Shown: positions 8,363 to 16,889 of the stretch, in pieces
How positions within the stretch are numbered: the stretch's first letter is position 1
Layout of the letters: each line of letters opens with the position of its first letter
Assembly (NCBI GenBank): GCA_016712315.1
Contig: JADJRG010000013.1
Location: 1,462,001 to 1,526,000 of the forward strand
Source: Nannocystis sp.
GTDB taxonomy: Bacteria; Myxococcota_A; Polyangia; Nannocystales; Nannocystaceae
Direction: 5' to 3'
DNA length: 64,000 nt
The notes under the pieces: generated by a model
Seen by the model: the letters and a program-made list of their open reading frames with translations, nothing else
Database searches by the model: none
Told to the model about the DNA's origin: nothing
Program-made: the position numbers and the translations under genes

Positions 8363-9496
8363 TTAGGCGCCGAGCTGGTGTCCGTGGCGCCGTAGGAGGG
8401 TGAGCAGGTCGTCGGCCATCGCGTCGATGTCATCGGCCTCATGAGCAGCGCTGACGGTGAGGCGAAGGCGCGCGGTGCCTTCAGGGACGGTGGGCGGGCG
8501 GATCGCCTGGATGTGCCAGCCGCGCTCCTGGAGCTCGGCGCTGATCGCGAGGGCGCGGTGGTTGTCGCGGACGAGGATGGGGAAGATCGGGGTTGGCGTC
8601 GGGCGGGTGAGGCCGAGGCGGGCGGTGAGGTGGGCGATGTTGCGCCAGAGGCGATCTCGGCGGGCGTCGCCTTCGTCTCCGCAGGCGCGGTCGAGCTGGT
8701 GTTCGATCGCCCGCGCGAGGATCGGGGCGAGGCCGGTGCTGAAGACGAAGCTGCGACAACGGGCGCGGATCCACCGGCAGACGATCGCTGAGGCGGCGAG
8801 CACGGCCCCTGCGCAGCCGATCGCCTTGCCGAGGGCGCCGACGAGTACGGTTGGGCGGATGCCGAGGTGGCGCGAGAGCGAGGCGGCGCCAGGGTAGAGG
8901 GCGAAGGAGTGGGCTTCGTCGAGGTAGAGGAGGCCGCCGCCGTGGAGGTGTGCGCGGAGATCGGCGGGCGCGGGGCCGTCGCCATCCATGCTGAAGGTCG
9001 ACTCGGTGACCCACCAGGTGGGTTGGGAGGAGGCCGGCGGCGAGGCGAGGTGCGGGAGGATCTGGGGGCGAGGTTCAGCGAGGCGCAGACCGTCGATGAG
9101 GCTGGCGTGGTTGAGGCGATCGCTGAACACTCGGTCGTCCGCGGCGATGAGGGCCGGGAGAGCGCCGAGGTTGAGCTGAAAGGCGCTGGGGAAGAGGACG
9201 GCGTCTTCGCTGCCGGCGAGCTCGGCGAGGCGACGCTCGAGGTGATGGTGCTCGGGGAACTCTCCGCAGACGAGGCGAGAGGCGCCTGCGCCGAGCGCGG
9301 CGCTCGTGAGTTCGCCTGACCAGGAGGCGGAGGCGAGGCCGAGGTAGTCGTTGCTGCAAAAACTGACGACAGGGCGGCCGTTGAGGCGATATCGGAGGCC
9401 TTCGCGGGCGGAGATCGGGGGGATGTCGCGCCCGAGGCCCGCGCTCCTCAAGTCCGCCAAGCGAGCAGTGAGGCGCTGCTCAAGGAGGTCTGGCAC
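8363..9496 (-). CDS. bioF: 8-amino-7-oxononanoate synthase-like PLP enzyme
   Basis: 377 residues from a GTG start. It belongs to the alpha-oxoamine synthase family: FCSNDYLGLA near the N-terminus, GASRLVCGEFPEHHHLE, the aspartate of LYLDEAHSF, and PLP Lys224 in LVGALGKAIGCAGA. BioF condenses pimeloyl-ACP or -CoA with alanine in biotin synthesis. The segment after DEAH (SFALYPGAASLSRH) departs from the usual Gly-rich form, so a different acyl-CoA/amino acid pair is possible. No other biotin gene is nearby. Divergent from rsmG, with 55 bp between. Confidence 0.8.
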   Translation of the reverse strand: MPDLLEQRLTARLADLRSAGLGRDIPPISAREGLRYRLNGRPVVSFCSNDYLGLASASWSGELTSAALGAGASRLVCGEFPEHHHLERRLAELAGSEDAVLFPSAFQLNLGALPALIAADDRVFSDRLNHASLIDGLRLAEPRPQILPHLASPPASSQPTWWVTESTFSMDGDGPAPADLRAHLHGGGLLYLDEAHSFALYPGAASLSRHLGIRPTVLVGALGKAIGCAGAVLAASAIVCRWIRARCRSFVFSTGLAPILARAIEHQLDRACGDEGDARRDRLWRNIAHLTARLGLTRPTPTPIFPILVRDNHRALAISAELQERGWHIQAIRPPTVPEGTARLRLTVSAAHEADDIDAMADDLLTLLRRHGHQLGA

Positions 9497-9551
9497 GGGC
9501 AGAGTAGACTCGACGCGCCGCGGATTGGCAACGAGGACGCGAGGGACGCAG

Positions 9552-10256
9552 ATGACGGCGACAACGATGACGGGGACAACGATGACGCAAGAGCAAGAGC
9601 TACGGCGGCTGGTGACGCCGCGCTTGGAGGCGCTCGGGGTGGCTGTCGATGCGGTGGATTGGCAAAAATTGGGGGCGCTGGCGGGGTTGTGGCTGCACTA
9701 CGGGCGGTCGATGAACCTGAGCGGGGCGCAGGATCTGGGGGGGATCGCGGCGCATGTGGTGGAAGGCTTGCAGGTGGTGGCGCTGGCTCGGTCGCTTGGG
9801 ATGAACCCGGGGGATCGCTGGCTGGACGTGGGCTCCGGGGCAGGGTTTCCCGGGTTGGTGGTCGCTTCGCAGGCTCCCGTGGTGATCACGCTGATCGAGC
9901 CGCGGGATCGAAGGGCGGGCTTTCTGGAAGTGGGGTTGGCGCGTGTGAGCGGGCAGGGGGAGGTGCTGAGGGGGCGGCTCGATGAGGGCGGGTGGCACGC
10001 CGACCGGCGCGAGCGGGGGGCGCCTTGCGGCGTGTTCCGGTTTGCGAGCGCGCGGGCGCTTTTTGCGCCGGAGCGTTGGCTGAGGGTCGGAGCGGAGTGG
10101 GTCGGGGCCGAGGGGTTTGTGTTTTTGCACCTTCACCCAGGGAGTGAAAATCCACTCGGAGTCAGTTCATCGGGTCGTATGGATTCTGACTTGTGGTCAG
10201 TGAGGGCGATCGCAGGACATGATGTTCCACGTGGAACGGGCGGCACGAAGGGCTGA
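9552..10256 (+). CDS. rsmG: 16S rRNA (guanine-527-N7)-methyltransferase
   Basis: 234 residues from ATG 9552; later Met codons at 9567 and 9582 are equally possible. SAM-binding motif WLDVGSGAGFPGL and the following IEPRDRRAGFL match RsmG/GidB, which methylates G527 of 16S rRNA. The C-terminal SARALFAPERWL corresponds to the family's SRAVAPL region. The last residues, DVPRGTGGTKG, are encoded over a parS-like site (10223-10238). In many bacteria gidB sits beside gidA and parAB; here only the parS remains, and a repeat block follows. Confidence 0.9.
   Translation: MTATTMTGTTMTQEQELRRLVTPRLEALGVAVDAVDWQKLGALAGLWLHYGRSMNLSGAQDLGGIAAHVVEGLQVVALARSLGMNPGDRWLDVGSGAGFPGLVVASQAPVVITLIEPRDRRAGFLEVGLARVSGQGEVLRGRLDEGGWHADRRERGAPCGVFRFASARALFAPERWLRVGAEWVGAEGFVFLHLHPGSENPLGVSSSGRMDSDLWSVRAIAGHDVPRGTGGTKG
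10223..10238. promoter_or_regulatory. parS-like ParB-binding site inside the rsmG 3' end
   Basis: TGTTCCACGTGGAACG contains the perfect 14-bp palindrome GTTCCACGTGGAAC (10224-10237). It matches the bacterial parS consensus TGTTNCACGTGNAACA and the form used by Myxococcus. Within rsmG it encodes DVPRGT. Confidence 0.85.
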
Positions 10257-10318
10257 GGCGGGCCTGGGGACGGCGGCGATGGAGTCCTCGCAGGCGCGGC
10301 GCCTGCCGCCTGGTGGGG

Positions 10319-10595
10319 GCGCGTGAGAGGCGGGGCTGCTGGGGGTGGCACGCAGGGTGGCACGAAGGGGGGCGACACGAAGGGCTGCGGCGGGCCTGGG
10401 GGACGGCGGCGATGGGTCCCTCGCAGGCGCGGCGCCTCCCCCATGCCTCCGTCCTCGGCCGCTCGGGGCGCAAAGACCGCGCTGGACGGTTCGACCGGCG
10501 AAGGCTACCGGCGGCCTGTGGGCGGCAGTCATGGGGGACCCCCTCCGCTGGCGTCCCATCGCCGCCGCCCCCCAGGCTCGGAGGCTGAGGTGTGA
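10319..10595. repeat. Long direct repeat, copy A
   Basis: Starts GCGCGTGAGAGGCGGGGCTG and is nearly identical to the adjacent copy at 10596-10860. Main differences are a 12-bp insertion (extra GGTGGCACG unit near 10351-10362) and scattered substitutions. An earlier partial copy overlaps the rsmG end and runs to 10318. Confidence 0.85.
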
Positions 10596-10860
10596 GCGCG
10601 TGAGAGGCGGGGCTGCTGGGGTGGCACGAAGGGGGGCGGCACGAAGGGCTGAGGCGGGCCTGGGGGACGGCGGCGATGGGTCCCTCGCAGGCGCGGCGCC
10701 TCCCCCATGCCTCCGTCCTCGGCCGCTCGTGGCGCGAAAAACCGCGCTGGAGGGCTCGACCGGCGAAGGCTACCGGCGGCCTGTGGGCGGCAGCCATGGG
10801 GGACCCCCTCCGCTGGCGTCCCATCGCCGCCGCCCCCCAGGCTCGAAGGCTGAGGTGTGA
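10596..10860. repeat. Long direct repeat, copy B
   Basis: Second copy of the 265-277 bp unit, abutting copy A. The unit start motif GCGCGTGAGAG recurs at 10861, marking a third, abandoned copy. Confidence 0.85.
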
Positions 10861-11183
10861 GCGCGTGAGAGGGCAGGCAGAGGTTGAGGTGGGCCGGGGT
10901 GGCAGTCTCCCCCCGTAATTCCGTCCTCGCGCGGAGGTGAGAGGGGCGGGTCGGGTCGGGTGGTAGTGGGCCGGGGTGGCGGCGGCGGGTCGGGTGGCGG
11001 TGGCGCCGGTGTAGTAGTGGGCGGGGGTGGCGGGTCGGGTGGTAGAGGGCGGGGGTGGCGGCGTCGGAGAGGTAGTCGTGGGCCGGGGTGGCGGAGAGGT
11101 GGTGAGAGTCGAGGAGGATCTGCTGGACCGAGGCAGGGCGAGCGACTCAATGGCTTGAGCAGCCGAGCGAGAAGTTTCGTACC

Positions 11184-11382
11184 CACCTCAGCATCCGAGC
11201 CTGGGGGGCGGCGGCGATGGGACGCCAGCGGAGGGGGTCCCCCATGGCTGCCGCCCGCAGGCCGCCCGTGGCTGTTGTGGTCTGCTGATCGAGCGGGGGT
11301 CTTGAGCCTCAAGCGGCCGAGGACGGAGGCATGGGGGAGGCGCCGCGCCTGCGAGGGACCCGTCGCCGCCGCCCCCCAGGCC
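11184..11382. repeat. Inverted partial copies of the long repeat
   Basis: 11184-11263 is close to the reverse complement of the last 80 bp of copy B (GCCATGGGGGACCCCCTCCG side). 11312-11382 is close to the reverse complement of the unit's central part (CTCCGTCCTCGGCCGCT). Their order relative to the direct copies makes a large imperfect inverted structure. Confidence 0.8.
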
Positions 11383-11545
11383 GCCTCAGCCCGGCAGGCC
11401 CGGCAGGGCCGCCTCAGCCCGGCAGGCCCGGCAGGGCCGCCTCAGCCCGGCAGGCCCGGCAGGGCCGCCTCAGCCCGGCAGGCCCGGCAGGCCCGGCAGG
11501 GCCGCCTCAGCCCGGCAGGCCCGGCAGGCCCGCCTCAGCCCGGCG
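11381..11545. repeat. 28-bp tandem repeats, about five units
   Basis: Three exact 28-bp units (CCGCCTCAGCCCGGCAGGCC plus CGGCAGGG) at 11381-11464 are followed by one unit expanded by 9 bp (an extra CCCGGCAGG) and a degenerate last unit. There are no spacers, so it is a minisatellite, not a CRISPR array. Confidence 0.9.
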
Positions 11546-11617
11546 CCCACCTCAGCCCGCCTCAGCACAACTCCCGGTGGACCGGCTGCCAGTCGCAAAC
11601 TGTCGATCACCGTGCGG

Positions 11618-12742
11618 CTACGGTTCGGAGGTTCCACGTGAAACATCGCCCGTGGCGACGGCCTCGCAGGTCTCCAGGTGGTCGCGGATCTCGTCGGACA
11701 GGGTCGTCGCGTTTTCGCGGGCCCGTTGGAGCCAGAACAGGCCGTGCTCGCTGTCACCGCGGCGACAGGCGATCCATCCCTTGGTGTCGAGATAATCGGC
11801 GTTGTTGGGCTGGGCTGCGAGGGCCTGGTCCACGAGGGTGTCGGCGCGATCGAGGTGCTGGCCGGCGAGGGCGAGTTGGTAAGCGACAGCGTTGGCCAGC
11901 TCGGGGGCTTCGGGTTGGCGGCGTAGGGCCTCTTCGAAATGAAGGAGCGCCAGGGCGCTTGCGCCGTCGTCGAGGTGGCGAAAGGCGAGGAAGAGGTGAT
12001 AGTTGGGCCTCGAGATCGGGGCGCTCGCGAGTTGCGCGAGGCCGAGGGCGAGGACGAACGAGAGCGCGGCGAGGAGGGGGCTCCAAGGGCGTGGGAGGAG
12101 GAGGAGCGCGGCGAGGAGCAGGCCACCAAGAAGACCGCCGAGGTGACCTGCTTGCGCGATGAGCGGGACGATCAGGCCGAGCAGGAGGCAGAGCAGGATG
12201 AGGAGGCCGAGGTTGGTGGCCGAGACGTCGGCGATCCGCGCGCGGATCGCGGGGGGGGCGCGGCGACGAAGCAGCCACAAGGCGCCGGCGAGGCCCAAGA
12301 TGCCGCCAGATGCGCCAACAACGAGGGCTGCCTCGCACCAGAGGAGCGAGGCGAGTGAGGCCGCGAACGCGGAGAGAACGAAGAGGAAGAAGGTTCGGGC
12401 TCCGCCGAGGCCACGCTCAACCCAGGTCCCGACGCTCCACAGCGCGCTGAGGTTGAGCAGGAGGTGTAGCCATGAGCCGTGGAGGAACGCCGCGGTGAGA
12501 AGACGCCACCATTCGTGGTCTAGCCAGACTCGGGTGAGCTCCAACGCGCCGAGCCGCGGTAGGACGCCTGAGTCGGGGTCGAGGCTCCATAGGCTCGTGA
12601 GTAGGACTTCGGACCAGGGCTCCGAGCTGTCCCGGAGGGTGAGGATGACGCTGATCGTGAAGAGCGCGGCGCAGAGGCCGATCAGGGCGAGGGTGATCGG
12701 GGTGTCCCGAAGCCTGAGAGGTGGGTCCAGGGTTGGGTCCAC
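11618..12742 (-). CDS. Rhomboid-family intramembrane serine protease with C-terminal TPR
   Basis: 374 residues from GTG 12742. Residues 15-250 form about six to seven transmembrane helices with rhomboid hallmarks: HGSWLHLLLN in the second helix region, catalytic Ser145 in GASGG, and His200 in AGHLGGLLGG. Residues about 255-360 are soluble and TPR-like (ALALLHFEEALRRQPEAPEL, ADTLVDQALAAQPNNADYLDTKGW). Rhomboids cleave transmembrane substrates; the TPR part may select them. The last residues (DVSRGTSEP) lie over the second parS-like site. Divergent from the pseudo-receiver gene. Confidence 0.9.
   Translation of the reverse strand: MDPTLDPPLRLRDTPITLALIGLCAALFTISVILTLRDSSEPWSEVLLTSLWSLDPDSGVLPRLGALELTRVWLDHEWWRLLTAAFLHGSWLHLLLNLSALWSVGTWVERGLGGARTFFLFVLSAFAASLASLLWCEAALVVGASGGILGLAGALWLLRRRAPPAIRARIADVSATNLGLLILLCLLLGLIVPLIAQAGHLGGLLGGLLLAALLLLPRPWSPLLAALSFVLALGLAQLASAPISRPNYHLFLAFRHLDDGASALALLHFEEALRRQPEAPELANAVAYQLALAGQHLDRADTLVDQALAAQPNNADYLDTKGWIACRRGDSEHGLFWLQRARENATTLSDEIRDHLETCEAVATGDVSRGTSEP
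11630..11645. promoter_or_regulatory. parS-like ParB-binding site inside the rhomboid gene 3' end
   Basis: The core GTTCCACGTGAAAC (11631-11644) fits the consensus TGTTNCACGTGNAACA, with one asymmetric pair. It encodes VSRGT on the minus strand. It and the site at 10223-10238 bracket the repeat block. Confidence 0.75.
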
Positions 12743-12972
12743 GGTTTTTTCAGGGGCGGAGGCGCAGATGGAGAGGAGCGGGGAGAGCCGCGGATGTTGT
12801 TCGGCGGAGGTTAGGCGATCGAGCCGAGAGTGGCGAGGGCGCGACGGGATGGGTCTCTTGCTCCGGTGAAGAGCGGGTTGGTATGGTCCTCCAGAGAGCG
12901 GCAGATGGACGGGGTGGCTCGAAGACGATGGGATCGAGGCGCCTGGCTGCGCAGGAGGGTCGTGGGCCGCGG

Positions 12973-15633
12973 ATGACCATGGCGAGCCTGCTGATCGTCG
13001 ACGCGGTGGCCCGTCGCCGACGTCTCCTTGAGGTCGGGCTACGGCGGGCTGGCTATCGAGTCACAGTCGCAGGCGAGCCACAGCAGGCGCTGTGGTTCCT
13101 GCAACACTCGCTCCCCGATGTGATCGTTTCGGCGTTCGCCTTCCAATCGACGGACGGAGAACACCTCGCGCGGGTGTTGCGGGGTCGTCCGGATGCGGCG
13201 CATGTCGCGCTCGTTCTGCTGCTCGGGGACGCGGGGGACGAGGCGCAGGCGAGCAGTTGGGCTGATGCGACGATCCGGGAGCCAGTGCTGCTCCGTGAGG
13301 TGACAGAGCGGGTGCAACAAGTGCTGTGGCGACGGCGGATCGCGGCGTTCAGCGACGGCGCTCGCTCTTCGCTCGCAGGGTCGCTGCGCGACGTGACGGC
13401 GGTGGATCTGCTCTGCTTGGCAGAGAGGCGCCGGATGACGGGGGTGCTAGAGGTGGAGACCTCGCGGCGCGCGGCGACCCTCTGGCTGCGCGAGGGGGAG
13501 GTCGTCGACGGCGAGTTCGGCGAGTTCGTCGGAGAAGAGGCGGTGCTGCGCTTGATCGCGGTCGAGGACGGGAGCTTTGAGCTGACCGACCGGCCGGTGG
13601 CGCAGGCGAAGGTGATCGAGGCCTCAACCAGCGGGCTGGTGGCGGAGGGGCTCCGGCGGATCGACGAGTGGATCCGCCTTTGTGCAGAAATGCCGGCGAT
13701 GTCGTCGGCGCTGCGGGTCGACCGCGAGGTGCTGGGCGCGCAGCGCAGCGATCTGCCGGCGGAGCAGATCGCCTTGATCCAGCGCTTTGACGGCCGACGA
13801 ACGATCGAGGAGGTGATCGAGCAGAGCGGTCAAGACCCGCTGCTGACGCTCGAGGTGCTGCGCAACCTCTACAGCGCTGGGCTGCTGATCGTCGCGGACA
13901 GCGCCGCGGCGGCGAGCTCGGTTGACCGAGGCGCCATGCTCGGCGCGGAGGAGGAGGGGTTCGGGGAGCTGCCGCCGCTGCCGCAGCCGTTCCCTTCGTT
14001 TGAAGGAGGGGCGCCGGATGAGGAGATGGAGCTGGTCTCGGGGATCCCTGAGGACCACTCGCACGAGCCGACGGTGACGCAGGCCTCGTCGGTGGTGAGC
14101 CCGGCGATTACGGAGGCGGTCGCGGAGGCGGTCGCGGTCGCGGTCGTCGAGAGATCTCCTCCGGGGTCGAGCGCGAGCGTGCTCAGCAGCTTGGTCGCAG
14201 AGAAACCAGCGCCGCTCGGTCGGGTTGGCGCTCCGGTGTTCGCTCCGGCGAAGTCCCCCGTCCCGGGCGGGGGGCTGCCGGCGCCTCTCCGCGCCTCATC
14301 GACGAAGAGCGCCCCAGGGGCGAGGTTCCCCTTCACGGCGGTGAAGCGACCCGAGCCGGTCCAGCCGGCGAGCCCCGAGCTCACCTCGCGATCAGGATCC
14401 GCGGAAGAAGGCCGAAAAAAGTATCGGGCAGCGAGGGGGCGGGTGGATTCGCGCGAAATTCACCCGGGCGATCGCGGGATCGTGGGCGGTGCGCTGGTGG
14501 TTCAGGCGTCCGCACAAGGCGGGGCGGACGAGCAGGCGTTCACGCAGCGGCTCGGGCTGCCGCGGATCTTGGTGCACCGGGTGGAGTGGCGCCGGGACTC
14601 GACCCCCGAGCCGGTGCAGATGATCGCTCGTAGCCGCGACGAGAGCCCGACTGGGAGCAGCGCGGCTGGGGAGTTGTCGGTGACGAGCGCCTCGCGTCGG
14701 CGGCGGATCGCTCGGTTCGCGGGCGATCCTTCGGAGCCGCGGCGGGGGCAGACGGAGCGGCCGATGCAAGGGCCGGCGGGCGGGTCGGCGCAGGTGGGGG
14801 CAGACGCCGCAGCCCCGAGCGCGCGAGGGCTTATGGGTTGGGGCGCGGACGATCCAGAGGATGGGCCGTTGGTGCCCGCAAGCGCGGAGGATATGGGCCG
14901 CCTCAACGCGCTCGCGGAGGTGCTCGTGGGGCGCTCGCAGGCGGGCCCAAAGGACATTGCCGAAGGTGCAGGTCGGCTGCCCGTGCCGGTCCCGGCGCCT
15001 GAGCGGGCGCTGCCGAGCGGGCGGATCCTGTTGGTGATCGGCGGGGTGGTGATGGCGGCTTGGTTCGTCGCTGTCCGGCTCGTCGGCGGCGACCCCGAGG
15101 CGGCGGTCAAGCCGCCCGCAGGGGTGCACTCACCGACGACGACGGAGGCGGCGACGACGACGGCGGTGCGTCCCCAGGGCGCCGCTGGATCCGGGGCTGA
15201 AGCCTCTGCGGAGGGGGCGCGGGTCGCGGCGGAGCGGGCGGCGGCGGAGCAGGCGGCGGCGCTCAAGATCGTGGGAGAGGCGGAGGCTCTCTATAAAAGC
15301 GCGAAGATCGGCGAGGCGAGCCTCGAGGTCGCGCGAGCGCTGGCTCGTGACCCGAGGTGCGCGCCTGCGTTGGTGCTGCGGGCGAAGATCTGGCTGGACC
15401 AAGGCGAGCCCGCGCGGGCCCATGACGCGGCCCAGGCGGCGATCGCCGCGGACGCGGGGCTGGCGGACGCGTGGTTGACGTTGGGGGTAGTGGAGGAGGA
15501 GCGGGCGGCGATCCCCGCGGCGGTGGCGGCGTATGAGCGCTACCTGGAGCTGACCCCGAAGGGGCAATACGCGGCCTCCGTGCGCCGACGCTTGCTCGCG
15601 CTCCGCCGCGTGAAACCGACGAGCGGGCCGTGA
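12973..15633 (+). CDS. Pseudo-receiver / DUF4388 / TPR membrane protein
   Basis: 886 residues from ATG 12973 (AGGAGG 14 bp upstream); the open frame starts earlier at 12721 but with atypical residues. Order: receiver-like domain (about 4-120), DUF4388/PATAN domain (about 133-230; SLRDVTAVDLLCLAERRRMTG), a winged-helix-like stretch (about 250-310), a long Pro/Ser/Ala-rich linker, one transmembrane helix (about 685-705, ILLVIGGVVMAAWFVAV), and C-terminal TPR (about 760-880). The receiver lacks the phosphoacceptor Asp (Ala54 in PDVIVSAFAF), has a single Asp (Asp10) at the acidic pair, and has Glu in place of the conserved Lys. It is therefore probably a protein-interaction module rather than a phosphorylated switch. 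No kinase partner is adjacent. Confidence 0.8.
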   Translation: MTMASLLIVDAVARRRRLLEVGLRRAGYRVTVAGEPQQALWFLQHSLPDVIVSAFAFQSTDGEHLARVLRGRPDAAHVALVLLLGDAGDEAQASSWADATIREPVLLREVTERVQQVLWRRRIAAFSDGARSSLAGSLRDVTAVDLLCLAERRRMTGVLEVETSRRAATLWLREGEVVDGEFGEFVGEEAVLRLIAVEDGSFELTDRPVAQAKVIEASTSGLVAEGLRRIDEWIRLCAEMPAMSSALRVDREVLGAQRSDLPAEQIALIQRFDGRRTIEEVIEQSGQDPLLTLEVLRNLYSAGLLIVADSAAAASSVDRGAMLGAEEEGFGELPPLPQPFPSFEGGAPDEEMELVSGIPEDHSHEPTVTQASSVVSPAITEAVAEAVAVAVVERSPPGSSASVLSSLVAEKPAPLGRVGAPVFAPAKSPVPGGGLPAPLRASSTKSAPGARFPFTAVKRPEPVQPASPELTSRSGSAEEGRKKYRAARGRVDSREIHPGDRGIVGGALVVQASAQGGADEQAFTQRLGLPRILVHRVEWRRDSTPEPVQMIARSRDESPTGSSAAGELSVTSASRRRRIARFAGDPSEPRRGQTERPMQGPAGGSAQVGADAAAPSARGLMGWGADDPEDGPLVPASAEDMGRLNALAEVLVGRSQAGPKDIAEGAGRLPVPVPAPERALPSGRILLVIGGVVMAAWFVAVRLVGGDPEAAVKPPAGVHSPTTTEAATTTAVRPQGAAGSGAEASAEGARVAAERAAAEQAAALKIVGEAEALYKSAKIGEASLEVARALARDPRCAPALVLRAKIWLDQGEPARAHDAAQAAIAADAGLADAWLTLGVVEEERAAIPAAVAAYERYLELTPKGQYAASVRRRLLALRRVKPTSGP

Positions 15634-15791
15634 GGGGCCTGCGCGCGCGCACGCATAAAACGCAAGAAGGCAAAAAAAATAGGACGCCAAAGCGGGCGTG
15701 GTTCGACGGCGCTCGGGGACGCGCTTGAAGTCGCGGCTGAGGCGCGGTACGCAGCCTCGCCGGTCGCCGACGACCGTAGGGCGAGTTGACG

Positions 15792-16889
15792 GTGAGCGAG
15801 GTCCCTCTGTTATTGCGCGAAACTAGCGGTGAAGGGCGCGCGACGGATCGGGGGCCGCGGATCCTGGCGATCGAGTCGTCGTGTGATGAGACCGCGGCGG
15901 CGGTGGTCGAGGGCGGGTGGGTGCGCTCGAGCGTGGTGGCCTCTCAGGTGAGCGTGCACGCGGCCTTCGGGGGGATCGTGCCGGAGCTGGCGAGCCGGCA
16001 CCACTTGGGGGCGATCGTGCCGGTGATCGAGGAGGCGCTGGCCCAGGCCGGCTGCGGCGCGCTCTCGGGGTTCGACGCGATCGCCGTGACCGAAGGGCCA
16101 GGTCTGGTCGGAGCGCTGCTGATCGGGGTGCAGGCGGCGCGCGGCCTGGCGGCCGCGACCGGGCTGCCGCTGTTCGGGGTCCACCATATGGAAGGACATG
16201 TCTTTTCGGCCATGTTGGGGGACGACGCGCTGGCGGCCCGCGAGCTCGAGCCGCACCTGGCGCTGCTGGTCTCGGGCGGTCACACCGAGCTGTGCGAGGT
16301 GACGAGGGTGGGCCGCTATCGGCTGATCGGCGCGACCCGTGACGACGCGGTGGGCGAGGCGTTTGACAAGGTGGCGAAGATGATCGGGCTGCCATACCCG
16401 GGCGGGCCGGCGATCGACGCGCTGGCCGCGGAGGGCGACCCGCGGGCGCTGAGCTTTCCGCGGTCGATGCTCGGCGACCCGACCAGCCTGGAGTTCTCGT
16501 TCTCCGGGCTGAAGACGGCGGTGCTCGTGCACTTGGAGACGCGCGGGGCGCCGCGCTCGCGCCAGGAGCTCGCAGACCTGTGCGCGTCGTTTCAGGCGGC
16601 GGTGGTCGATGTGCTGGTCGCGAAGGCGCGGCGGGCCCGCGCTCGGCTGGGGCTCGGACGGGTGCATGTCGTCGGCGGGGTGTCGGCGAATCGGGGCCTG
16701 CGCGCGGCTATGGCGGCGGCGGCCGAGGAGGATGGTTTTGTTTTCTGCGCGCCGCCGCTGCGCTACTGCGGCGACAACGCGGCGATGATCGGTGGGGCGG
16801 CGGCGGCGAGGATCGTCGCCGGGGCCGCCCCGTCCGTCTTCGTGCATACGAGCAAGGCGATCGATGATCCGCGGGTGCTGTTGCCATGA
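15792..16889 (+). CDS. tsaD: tRNA N6-threonylcarbamoyladenosine transferase
   Basis: 365 residues from GTG 15792; a TTG 6 bp upstream is an alternative. TsaD transfers threonylcarbamoyl to A37 of ANN-decoding tRNAs with TsaB/TsaE. Hallmarks: ILAIESSCDETAAA, GGIVPELASRHH, metal-binding HHMEGH, VSGGHTEL, DKVAKMIGLPYPGGP, and CGDNAAMIG. The 20-residue N-terminal extension before ILAIES is unusual. Its stop overlaps the rsmA start (ATGA), so the two are translationally coupled. The 158 bp upstream hold a weak ACGCC/GGCGT hairpin (15684-15699) after the previous gene. Confidence 0.97.
   Translation: MSEVPLLLRETSGEGRATDRGPRILAIESSCDETAAAVVEGGWVRSSVVASQVSVHAAFGGIVPELASRHHLGAIVPVIEEALAQAGCGALSGFDAIAVTEGPGLVGALLIGVQAARGLAAATGLPLFGVHHMEGHVFSAMLGDDALAARELEPHLALLVSGGHTELCEVTRVGRYRLIGATRDDAVGEAFDKVAKMIGLPYPGGPAIDALAAEGDPRALSFPRSMLGDPTSLEFSFSGLKTAVLVHLETRGAPRSRQELADLCASFQAAVVDVLVAKARRARARLGLGRVHVVGGVSANRGLRAAMAAAAEEDGFVFCAPPLRYCGDNAAMIGGAAAARIVAGAAPSVFVHTSKAIDDPRVLLP

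Larger units (their letters stand above)
10257..11617. other. Non-coding repeat block between the two parS-like sites
   Basis: This 1361 bp gap holds no gene I can support. It is built from mosaic repeats: a partial copy at about 10240-10318, two direct copies (10319-10595, 10596-10860), a degenerate G-rich run of GGGTGGCGG/GGTAG units (about 10948-11100), inverted partial copies (11184-11382), and 28-bp tandem repeats (11381-11545). All six frames stay open for long stretches only because of composition. Confidence 0.85.

Noticed and set aside
10345..11312. Several open frames of 90-180 codons on both strands in the repeat block
   Set aside because: They repeat the same low-complexity Arg/Pro/Gly peptides from repeated DNA, run in all frames, and show no start context or homology.
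11381..11545. CRISPR array
   Set aside because: The 28-bp repeats are directly adjacent with no unique spacers, and no cas gene is near.
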